A stretch of DNA of 64,000 nt from Pseudomonas sp. SORT22 (lineage in GTDB: Bacteria; Pseudomonadota; Gammaproteobacteria; Pseudomonadales; Pseudomonadaceae): contig NZ_CP071007.1 in the NCBI RefSeq assembly GCF_018417635.1, positions 4,030,501 through 4,094,500 on the forward strand. The letters run 5' to 3'. A program made the translations under genes and the position numbers. Shown piece by piece: positions 10,407 to 17,413 of this stretch. The stretch's first letter is position 1. Each line of letters starts with the position of its first letter. The notes below the pieces were generated by a model. It searched no databases. It had not been told where the DNA came from and saw only the letters and a program-made list of their open reading frames with translations.

Positions 10407-10706
10407 TTACGAATCCTGTTCGATTTCGTTGAACTCGCAATACTCTTCCCACGCCATCCCCAGCGCCTCGGCAACCTCGCGATGCACCTCAAGGCGCAGG
10501 GCCGCAAGCTCCTCGTCGGACTCGGCAATCAGTTGCAAGGTCAGCTCCCAGGGTTCGACCCCCTGCTCCTGCGCGGCATCCTCGAAGGCCCAGAGGACCT
10601 GCTGAGCCTGCTCGTGCTCGCTGAGCCCGGCGATCTCTTCGCGCATCTGCGGATTAGCCTCGGCATAGCGCTGCAGGGCGATGGCCTGACGTTCTGGTGA
10701 AATCAT
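10407..10706 (-). CDS. Conserved hypothetical protein (DUF6388-like)
   Basis: A 99-residue, strongly acidic, mostly helical cytoplasmic protein with no signal peptide or membrane segment. The segments AEANPQMREEI, EQGVEPWELTLQLIAES and EVAEALGMAWEEYC suggest the small Pseudomonas-restricted DUF6388 group. I assign that from memory of the family, so it is tentative. The start ATG has AAGGAAA seven bases upstream. It stands alone between tig and an oppositely oriented gene, and I cannot assign a function. Confidence 0.65.
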   Translation of the reverse strand: MISPERQAIALQRYAEANPQMREEIAGLSEHEQAQQVLWAFEDAAQEQGVEPWELTLQLIAESDEELAALRLEVHREVAEALGMAWEEYCEFNEIEQDS

Positions 10707-10968
10707 GGTGGTTTCCTTTTTGCGACCCTAAACCCGGCCACTGTTTCAACCGGCTGAAATTTATCAGCTTTTCGTCGATTGTCACCAGGCCGTCAAAACA
10801 TGCATGAATAATCCACCCCGATTGTCGGAAATTTCATGAACAATGGGGGGTGGGCCGTTGTCTAGGAATAGCTTGCCCACTAAGCTAGCAACGTGCCACA
10901 TCGTTAATACGATTCATTATCGCTTGGCACCTCCTGCAAAATCACAGCGCCAATGCAAGGAAGTACCC

Positions 10969-11382
10969 GTGCTGATCAAACTCATCTCTGGCTGTTGCCT
11001 GGCACTTTGCTGTTCCCTCGTCAGCGCTACAGTGCTGCAAACCTCCTTCGATCAAGACGCCCGCTACTCGATCGTGAGCGTGTCGGGTGATCCTTCCCAG
11101 CGCACTGTAATCACCCAGCGTGTCGGCATCAGCGGGACCAGCTACAGTGCCCGCCAGTTCGATTGCAGCGCACGCACAGTACGCTTCATGGGCTCGGGAG
11201 CTTCGCTGGAGGACCTTCAGGACGCCGAGGCCGACAACGAGCTCACTCCGATCTTCAAAGGCTCACTGTCCAGAGCCATCAGCCAGGTAGTCTGCGACGA
11301 AAGCGTGCAAGCAGGCACTGCGGCAGCTGGGCCGCCCGGCAAATCCGCTCACGGCCAGCCGGTGACCAGCATTTCTCAATAA
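10969..11382 (+). CDS. Hypothetical secreted protein
   Basis: 137 residues from a GTG start that has AAGGA about six bases upstream. I prefer this start because it puts a clean signal peptide (LIKLISGCCLALCCSLVSA) at the very N-terminus; the frame is open further upstream, but that would bury the signal. The mature part is small and beta-rich with two cysteines (FDCSARTV and SQVVCDES), possibly forming a disulfide in the periplasm. There is no recognisable domain. It ends 72 bp before a Fur-boxed sigma factor gene on the same strand; a functional link is possible but not shown. Confidence 0.6.
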   Translation: MLIKLISGCCLALCCSLVSATVLQTSFDQDARYSIVSVSGDPSQRTVITQRVGISGTSYSARQFDCSARTVRFMGSGASLEDLQDAEADNELTPIFKGSLSRAISQVVCDESVQAGTAAAGPPGKSAHGQPVTSISQ

Positions 11383-11391
11383 CAACAATTA

Positions 11392-11410
11392 TCAATTGAT
11401 AATCATTCTC
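11392..11410 (+). promoter_or_regulatory. Fur box over the fecI promoter
   Basis: GATAAT-C-ATTCTC (11398-11410) is an almost perfect Fur hexamer pair, and the 19-bp site matches consensus at about 14 positions. It is nested with a perfect 16-bp palindrome attatcaattgataat (11388-11403). It overlaps the -35 region of a TATAAT -10 at 11413-11418, so iron-loaded Fur would block transcription of the sigma factor gene. Confidence 0.75.
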
Positions 11411-11412
11411 GC

Positions 11413-11418
11413 TATAAT
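11413..11418 (+). promoter_or_regulatory. -10 element of the fecI promoter
   Basis: Perfect TATAAT about 37 bp upstream of the fecI start. The -35 is poor (TTATCA at 11389-11394, 18-bp spacing). Confidence 0.6.
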
Positions 11419-11454
11419 GGGCGTCCGTTCCGCTTTACGCCGGCCACGCACCCG

Positions 11455-11970
11455 ATGGACACCCGCCCCGCTACACCTGGACTGAATACGTGCCTGAGCA
11501 CCCTGTACAACGACCATCACAATTGGCTGCACCGATGGCTACGCAATCGTATCGGCTGCCCGGAACATGCCGCCGACATTGCCCACGATACCTTCCTGAG
11601 CATCCTCGGCTCCAAAGACCTGTTCAAGATCCGCGAACCCCGCTCGTTTCTCTCGACCGTGGCGCGGCGACTGATGGCCAATGTCTATCGCCGCCGCCTG
11701 GTCGAGCAGGCGTACCTGGAAACACTGGCCAGCCTGCCTGAAGCAGTTGAACCGTCACCCGAAGTCCGCGTGCTGGCACTTGAAGCCCTGACCCTGCTCG
11801 ATCGCATGCTCGACGCCCTGCCGGCCAAGGTCCGCGAAGCCTTCTTACTGTCGCACCTGCAGGGCCTGAAGATCGCCGAAATCGCCGAACGCCTGCAGGT
11901 CAGCAGCCGCTCGGTAAAGCTGTACCTGGTGCGGGCCAACCAGCATTGCTTTTTTGCTGACCAGCCATGA
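11455..11970 (+). CDS. fecI: FecI-family ECF sigma factor
   Basis: Iron-starvation extracytoplasmic-function sigma factor of 171 residues. Region 2 spans about residues 10-80 (LYNDHHNWLHRWLRNRIG, AADIAHDTFLSIL, PRSFLSTVARRLMANVYRR). Region 4 spans about 110-165 with the helix-turn-helix LKIAEIAERLQVSSRSVKLYLVRA. Its stop codon overlaps the start of the anti-sigma gene (ATGA), so the two are translationally coupled. The expected target is the heme receptor operon that converges on this pair from 19.8 kb, because that receptor carries the signalling domain FecR-type proteins read. The target assignment is inference from context. Confidence 0.92.
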   Translation: MDTRPATPGLNTCLSTLYNDHHNWLHRWLRNRIGCPEHAADIAHDTFLSILGSKDLFKIREPRSFLSTVARRLMANVYRRRLVEQAYLETLASLPEAVEPSPEVRVLALEALTLLDRMLDALPAKVREAFLLSHLQGLKIAEIAERLQVSSRSVKLYLVRANQHCFFADQP

Positions 11971-12926
11971 CCCCCTCCCCCTTTAACCCGCGTACTACTC
12001 GCGAAGCCGCACAGTGGCTCACCGAAACCATGGAAGGCGCACTCAGCCCCGAGCAGCAGCGGGCGCTTGAGCAGTGGCGCGCCGCCCATCCGGACAACGA
12101 ACGTGCCTGGCTGCACATCGAGGCCCTGCGTCGACGCATGGCCGGGCTGGAGCCACATGCCGGCTACCAGAGCCTTTCCCGGGGCAGCCAGGGCCGCAGT
12201 CGCCGGCAAGCGCTCAAGGCACTGGCGGTGCTCGGCCTGTTCGGCTGCGCCGGGCAACTGGCCTATCGCAACGTCTGGCAGCCGGGCCCGGAACTGACCT
12301 ACCGCAATGGTGCCAGCGCCCCACAACACATCGAGCTGGAAGACGGCAGCCAATTGACCCTCGACGCAAGTACCGAAATCGCCGTGCTGTTCGACAGCCG
12401 CCAGCGGCGCGTGCAACTGCTCGCCGGGCGCCTGTTGATCCGCAGTGGCCACCCCTCGAACGCCAATCAACGCCCGTTAAGCGTTTACACCGTACATGGC
12501 CAGGTACGGGCATTGGGGACGCGTTTTAGTGTCGAGCTGCAAGAGCCAGCCACGCAGGTCGAGCTGTTCGACGGTGCAGTCGAGGTGCAGGCGCGGCAAT
12601 CACCCGCCAACCCCCTGCGCCTGGCTCCCGGGCAGCGCGCGCGCTTCACCCCGACCCGCATCGAACCGGCCACCGGCACCTCGGCCGAGCCGGCCTGGAG
12701 CAAGGGCTTGCTGGTGGCCGACAACATGCGCCTGGATGCCTTTGTCGAGCAACTCAGCCGCTACCGGCCTGGCCTGTTGCGCTGCAGCGACGAGATCGCT
12801 GCGTTGCGTATCTCCGGCGTTTATCCGCTGGCCGACACCGATGCGGTGCTCGACGCCCTGCCCCTGTCATTGTCCGTGCAGGTGCTGCGGCGCTCACGCT
12901 ACTGGGTTACGTTGAGTCAGCGCTAG
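11967..12926 (+). CDS. fecR: FecR-family anti-sigma factor / signal transducer
   Basis: Inner-membrane regulator of the preceding sigma factor, 319 residues. The N-terminal cytoplasmic domain has the DUF4880 pattern (AAQWLTETMEGALSPEQQ ... ERAWLHIEALRRR). One membrane segment follows near residues 76-93 (ALAVLGLFGCAGQLAY), then the periplasmic FecR domain (about 100-210, with GQVRALGTRFSVEL). The C-terminal domain (about 240-310, DAFVEQLSRYRPGLL ... ISGVYPLADTDAVL) resembles an STN fold and would contact the receptor plug. It overlaps fecI by four bases. Confidence 0.92.
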   Translation: MTPSPFNPRTTREAAQWLTETMEGALSPEQQRALEQWRAAHPDNERAWLHIEALRRRMAGLEPHAGYQSLSRGSQGRSRRQALKALAVLGLFGCAGQLAYRNVWQPGPELTYRNGASAPQHIELEDGSQLTLDASTEIAVLFDSRQRRVQLLAGRLLIRSGHPSNANQRPLSVYTVHGQVRALGTRFSVELQEPATQVELFDGAVEVQARQSPANPLRLAPGQRARFTPTRIEPATGTSAEPAWSKGLLVADNMRLDAFVEQLSRYRPGLLRCSDEIAALRISGVYPLADTDAVLDALPLSLSVQVLRRSRYWVTLSQR

Positions 12927-12933
12927 ACGCCAC

Positions 12934-13701
12934 TTACGGCGCCAGCTCAATGCTCACCTGGTGGTGTTTACCCGCCGTTACCCGTACCTGCGCACCAAAC
13001 ACCTGGGCAATGCGCTGCTCGCTGAGCACCTGGGCCGGCGCGCCGCTGGCGCAAAGCCGGCCGCCTTCGAGCAGCCAAAGGCGGTCGCAGTAGCGCGCAG
13101 CCAGGTTCAGGTCGTGTAACACACAGACCACGGCAATACGCGGCGAACGGGTCAGCGTGCGCAACACCCGCATGAGGTTCTGCTGCTGGCCGATATCCAG
13201 GGCGCTGGTGGGTTCGTCCAGCAACAGCAGGCAGCCGCGACCATCGTCCCAGGCGTCAGTCAGCGGGCTGATTGCCAATTGGTTCATGGCCCGGGCAATG
13301 GTTACCCGCTGCAGCTCGCCGCCAGACAGCGACAACACTCCCCGGCCAAGCAAGTGACGGACATCCAGCGCATCGATAATGCCCGGGTACGGCTCGCCAG
13401 GGTGCTGCTGACCGAGACGAATGAATTCTTCGACCCGCCAATCGAAAGCACTGTCCATCTGCTGCGTCACCAGCGCGCGCCGGCGCGCCAGTTGCCCGGG
13501 CAAATAAGCGGGCAACGCTCGACCGAGCAACTCGACCTGCCCGCCCGCCGGTTGCAGGTAACCGGATATCAACGACAACAGCGTGCTTTTGCCCGCGCCA
13601 TTGGGGCCGATCAACCCCAGCAGCTCCCCCGCCCTTATCTGTTCGCTGAACGGCGCCAGGGCAAAAGGGCGCTCCAGGCTGACATTGATCAGTTCAAGCA
13701 T
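12934..13701 (-). CDS. hmuV: Heme ABC transporter ATP-binding protein
   Basis: ATPase of the periplasm-to-cytoplasm heme importer, last gene of the operon. I use the start MLELINVSLER (255 residues, normal for HmuV). Walker A is GPNGAGKS, the signature LSGGELQR, Walker B LLLLDEPTSALD, and the switch histidine is in VLHDLNLA. The ORF begins two bases after the permease stop codon, which implies coupled translation. It is convergent with fecR, eight bases apart, and no obvious terminator hairpin sits between them. Confidence 0.93.
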   Translation of the reverse strand: MLELINVSLERPFALAPFSEQIRAGELLGLIGPNGAGKSTLLSLISGYLQPAGGQVELLGRALPAYLPGQLARRRALVTQQMDSAFDWRVEEFIRLGQQHPGEPYPGIIDALDVRHLLGRGVLSLSGGELQRVTIARAMNQLAISPLTDAWDDGRGCLLLLDEPTSALDIGQQQNLMRVLRTLTRSPRIAVVCVLHDLNLAARYCDRLWLLEGGRLCASGAPAQVLSEQRIAQVFGAQVRVTAGKHHQVSIELAP

Positions 13702-13702
13702 G

Positions 13703-14713
13703 TCAAAACTCCCGCACTTTGCGACCAAGCAACAACCAGAGAAAGTACGGCCCGCCAATAATGCTGGTGACCAGGCCGACGGGAATCTCCGCCGGGCTGG
13801 TGAGGCTGCGCGCCAGGGTGTCGGCGACCAGCAACAGGATCGCGCCGCAGAGCATCGACGCAGGAATCAGCAAACGGTGGCCGGGGCCGAAATACAGGCG
13901 CAGGCAATGCGGCACCAGCAGGCCGATAAAGCCGATGATGCCGCTCAGCGCCACGCACAGCCCCACACCCAGCGACGAAGCCAGCACCACGCGGTTTTTC
14001 AGCCGGTCGCCATCCAGCCCGGCGGCGTGTGCAGACACCTCGCCCAGCTGAAACAAGTCCAGATCGCCCGCGCAGCGCGCCAGCACCCACAAGCTCAGGG
14101 GCAAGACCAGGGCGGCCACCGATACGCTCGACCACTCGGCGCTGCTCAGGCTACCCATGCCCCACAAGCTCAGCTGGCGCAACTGCTCTTCGCTGGCGAC
14201 AAAGGTGAGGATGCCGCCCAGGGCACCGGTCAGGGTGTTGATGACCAAGCCGGCCAGCAACAAGGTGATGGTCGACTCGCGCCCTTTGTAGCCGCGGCCA
14301 ATACGAAAAATCACCAGGGTCACCAGCAACGCGCCAATAAAGCCTGCGAAAAACTGCCCATAAAGCTCCAGCCCGGCAAAGCGGCCGTTGAACAGTACGA
14401 CCCAGATCGACACCGCCAGCCCGGCGCCGCTGGCCTGGCCGAGCAGGGTCGGGTCGGCCAGCGGGTTGCGAAACAGGCCTTGCATCGCCGTGCCGCCCAC
14501 CGCCAGGGTCGAGCCCACCAGCACTGCCAGCAGCAGACGCGGCAGGCGCACTTCGCTCCAGACCTGCCACTCCAGGGCGGTGGGCAGATCACCGAACACA
14601 ATCCGTGGCGACAAGCCGATACTACCGACCAGCGAACACACCACCAGCAGGGCGCACAGCCCTGCCAGCATCAGCATCAGTATCGGCAGCGAGACGCTGC
14701 TAGCGCGCCTCAT
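13703..14713 (-). CDS. hmuU: Heme ABC transporter permease (FecCD family)
   Basis: Integral membrane subunit of the BtuC/FecCD type; 336 residues with about ten hydrophobic segments. Family marks include GTAMQGLFRNPLADPTLLG near residue 90 and GFIGLLVPHCLRL near 250, the loop that contacts the ATPase. It overlaps hmuT by four bases. With HmuT and HmuV it forms a complete heme importer. Confidence 0.93.
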   Translation of the reverse strand: MRRASSVSLPILMLMLAGLCALLVVCSLVGSIGLSPRIVFGDLPTALEWQVWSEVRLPRLLLAVLVGSTLAVGGTAMQGLFRNPLADPTLLGQASGAGLAVSIWVVLFNGRFAGLELYGQFFAGFIGALLVTLVIFRIGRGYKGRESTITLLLAGLVINTLTGALGGILTFVASEEQLRQLSLWGMGSLSSAEWSSVSVAALVLPLSLWVLARCAGDLDLFQLGEVSAHAAGLDGDRLKNRVVLASSLGVGLCVALSGIIGFIGLLVPHCLRLYFGPGHRLLIPASMLCGAILLLVADTLARSLTSPAEIPVGLVTSIIGGPYFLWLLLGRKVREF

Positions 14714-15540
14714 GGAAACAGCGCTCCTGCGTCCTGGCGTAGCTGCAGCATGGCCTGCACCGTGCGCGGCCCGAGGTTGAGCAGCGCCTGGTCATCGACC
14801 TGCACCAAGCGCCGATGCTGTCCGGCCGGGGTATGGGCCAGGCCGCCCAGTTTCCACAGGTTGTCTTCACCCCCAAGTGCCGCCAGCCCGGCGCGGCTGA
14901 CGATGACGAAATCCGGCGCCAGTGACACCATGGCTTCAGCCGCCACTTGCTTATAGGCATTGAAGGTCGCGCAGTTTTCGATCCCCGCCTGCGCCAGTGC
15001 CGCCTGAGCTTCGGTGCCTTGCCCCATGATCAGCGGCGTCATGCCGGCATGATTGAAAATGAACAGCGCCTTCGGTCCTTTGAGCGCCGGCGTCTTGGCC
15101 AACTGCCCAGCCAACTGTCGCTGCTCATCAAGCAACGGTTGCGCCTGCGCCTGTAGGTTCATGGCCGCCGCCACCTGCTCGATCTTTGCCGGGATATCGC
15201 CGACACCCTTGCCGCGGGCAATGCTCAGCACTTCAAGCCCCAGGCCGCTCAACTGACGCAGCACGATAGCCGGACGGGCAGCATCGCTGATCAGCAGCCG
15301 TTGCGGCTTGAGCGCCAGCACCCCTTCTGCCGAGAGCTGGCGCATGTACCCCACCGACGGCAGGTTGGCGATGGCCTGCGCAAAGCGACTGGAATCATCG
15401 CGCCCGACCAGGCGCGAAGTACCGCCCAGGCGCTCGACAATTTCCGCCAGGTCGTTGCCGATCACCAGCGTATCGGCGGTTTCGGCCTGCACGGTCATGA
15501 CCGCACAGGCCGCCAGCACGCCAAGCAGCAAAGCCTTCAT
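14710..15540 (-). CDS. hmuT: Periplasmic heme-binding protein
   Basis: Carries heme from the receptor to HmuUV in the periplasm. With the start at MKALLLGVLAAC the protein has 276 residues and a signal peptide cleaved around VQA-ET. The mature part has the two-lobe helical-backbone binding-protein fold; the segment LPSVGYMRQLSAEGVLALKP matches the HmuT/PhuT region that holds the heme-ligating tyrosine. Four-base overlaps with both neighbours suggest tight coupling. Confidence 0.9.
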   Translation of the reverse strand: MKALLLGVLAACAVMTVQAETADTLVIGNDLAEIVERLGGTSRLVGRDDSSRFAQAIANLPSVGYMRQLSAEGVLALKPQRLLISDAARPAIVLRQLSGLGLEVLSIARGKGVGDIPAKIEQVAAAMNLQAQAQPLLDEQRQLAGQLAKTPALKGPKALFIFNHAGMTPLIMGQGTEAQAALAQAGIENCATFNAYKQVAAEAMVSLAPDFVIVSRAGLAALGGEDNLWKLGGLAHTPAGQHRRLVQVDDQALLNLGPRTVQAMLQLRQDAGALFP

Positions 15541-16457
15541 CGCGCCGCCTCCAGGGCATCCAGCCACTCACGCCAGGCCGGTTGTTCAGGCTGCCCCGCC
15601 GGACGACGAGCAAAGACCTGGACAATCAGACGCTGCTCGGCATCAAAAAACTCGAGGCTGGTGACGCCGCCGACCTGGTTCGGTTTGTAAACCCGCCAGA
15701 TCTGCGCATCCGGCGCATCGGCGATCCTGAAGCAGGTAGCCGCCGCCTGGTCACTGGCGGGCATGTCGAACAGCAGCTCGGCGCCCGACTCGCTCACACC
15801 CGTCAGCCGGCCGGTAAAGATCTGCACGCTACCGGCGCTGTAGACGAACAGCATCAGCTCCAGCGCGCTGGCGGCCAGCTCACGGAACATCGCCACCGGG
15901 CTGGTCTGCGAAAGTTGCCGGGCAAAATCCGGGGCCACCAGGGCGTTACCTTCGTAACGGGTCAGGCCGTGGCGCTTGAGCAGGGCAAAGTGCTCATGGA
16001 CATTGGCCATCGCCGCCCATTCCTCAACAAGGCCGGGCACCTGCAGATCACGCTTGCCGAACGAAGGCGGCTCGCTGAAAACTGCCGGCTTGTCGATGCA
16101 CTGCTCATACAGTCCTGCCCAGCCGGCCATCGACGACTGCTCGGTCGAGGCCAGGCGCAGCAGCACTTTGCCGTGGCGATCGAAGACACTCAGGCGGTAG
16201 CCACTGGCATCATGAGCCATGCCGATCCAGTACCAGGCACGCAGATTCAAGCGCAGGTCCAGGCCGTCCTCGCCAATCACCAGCCCCGCTTCGCTGATAT
16301 CGTCGGATTGCGGATAACGCCCCAGTTGTTCGATCACGGCATGGTTAGCCGGCGTACACGTGCGCACCAGGCCCAGGCTATGCAGCTGTGCGGCTACCTC
16401 CACGGCGGGCAGGTCCAGGCACAGCGGGTTGAATCCGCTTTCAGTCAGTTGAGTCAT
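15537..16457 (-). CDS. hmuS: HmuS/PhuS-family cytoplasmic heme-handling protein, divergent
   Basis: HemS/PhuS-type heme chaperone or heme-degrading factor, 306 residues against about 350 for typical members, so it is shortened. The first repeat is weakly conserved. The second is clearer: WAAMANVHEHFALLKRHGLTR aligns with the region holding the heme-ligand histidine of PhuS (here within VHEHF), and the end VYKPNQVGGVTSLEFFDAE is family-typical. The usual QIH-G motif reads QIFTGRL here, so a conserved histidine is replaced. It lies between chaN and hmuT, so it would receive imported heme. Confidence 0.82.
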   Translation of the reverse strand: MTQLTESGFNPLCLDLPAVEVAAQLHSLGLVRTCTPANHAVIEQLGRYPQSDDISEAGLVIGEDGLDLRLNLRAWYWIGMAHDASGYRLSVFDRHGKVLLRLASTEQSSMAGWAGLYEQCIDKPAVFSEPPSFGKRDLQVPGLVEEWAAMANVHEHFALLKRHGLTRYEGNALVAPDFARQLSQTSPVAMFRELAASALELMLFVYSAGSVQIFTGRLTGVSESGAELLFDMPASDQAAATCFRIADAPDAQIWRVYKPNQVGGVTSLEFFDAEQRLIVQVFARRPAGQPEQPAWREWLDALEAAR

Positions 16458-16481
16458 GGCTAATTCCTTGTAATGAAGGTT

Positions 16482-17402
16482 TCAATGGGCGGGCTGGTCG
16501 CAACCACCCGCGTCGGTAACCAGGGCGGCGCCCTCGGCATCCGCGCTCGGCAGCATCCAGACGTAGTCGGCGTCGCTGGCGCTCAGGCGATGATCCTGCT
16601 CAGCGATCACCAGTACTTTCAGCCCCGGGTCGCTCGCCCCTTGCCCCAGGTATGGCGGGGCGCCCAGGCTTTTGAGCGTGTGCAGCACACCCGCCAATAG
16701 CAGTCGCGGCGCCTGGGCGTTATCGAGCACCTGCGCCATGCGCTGATCGCGGGCGTGCTGGATCGCCAGCATTGCATTCATGCGCGCGGCATCGATCTGC
16801 CCGCAGTGCATCTGCTTGATCTGCTGGCGTTGGCGGGCGGCGATGGCGGGCGACGGGAACAGACCGTCGGGGTTGGCTGGCGCTGTTGCCATCAGACGCT
16901 TGCGCTCGGCGCCCGACAGGTTGCCGGCCAGCAGTGCCGCTGGCGCCGGCATCAGCGCTACCATCAGCGTGCCATATTGCTCCCAGCTCCAGCGCGGGTC
17001 CCAATGGATGATCTGTTGCAGGCGCTGGCTACGCACCTGATTGCCCTGGCCCAGCCAGGCCTGGACTTCGGCGACCGGGCGCTGCTGGTCGCTGTCGAGC
17101 ATCTCCAGAACCACCGCCCCCTGGGGCCGGCGCTTGGCCAGGTGGGTCGCCAGCCATTGCTCGATCAGATGATGGGCGAAGTTGTCGTGCACTTCGCCGA
17201 CCATCACCGTGTGCGCTGGCGCCAGCTCATCAAGCAGTTGCGTCGGCGAAACCTGCTTGCCACTGCCCAACTCGATGATCGCGCCCCATTCGGGAATATG
17301 GCTTTCGACCCGGGTGTAGGCGCTGTCGGCCACCGGCGCATTGACGCTGGCGCAACCGACGAGCAGCGCCAGCCCTGCCCCTATAAAAGAAGACTTGAAC
17401 AT
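16482..17402 (-). CDS. phuW: ChaN/PhuW-family heme-associated lipoprotein
   Basis: 306-residue lipoprotein with signal peptide and lipobox LVGC (Cys16). The ChaN domain has GEVHDNFAHH near residue 73 and ends with the ADYVWMLPSA segment. ChaN proteins bind heme as dimers at the outer membrane, and Pseudomonas PhuW is encoded with heme uptake genes. It sits directly after the receptor (11-bp gap) and before hmuS. Its exact step, whether heme storage or handover in the periplasm, is not established by sequence. Confidence 0.88.
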   Translation of the reverse strand: MFKSSFIGAGLALLVGCASVNAPVADSAYTRVESHIPEWGAIIELGSGKQVSPTQLLDELAPAHTVMVGEVHDNFAHHLIEQWLATHLAKRRPQGAVVLEMLDSDQQRPVAEVQAWLGQGNQVRSQRLQQIIHWDPRWSWEQYGTLMVALMPAPAALLAGNLSGAERKRLMATAPANPDGLFPSPAIAARQRQQIKQMHCGQIDAARMNAMLAIQHARDQRMAQVLDNAQAPRLLLAGVLHTLKSLGAPPYLGQGASDPGLKVLVIAEQDHRLSASDADYVWMLPSADAEGAALVTDAGGCDQPAH

Positions 17403-17413
17403 GAAGGGTCCTG

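Noticed and set aside
13583..14956. A 457-codon open frame antisense to hmuU and hmuT
   Set aside because: Gln/Ala-rich antisense shadow; both importer genes are intact on the other strand and overlap normally.
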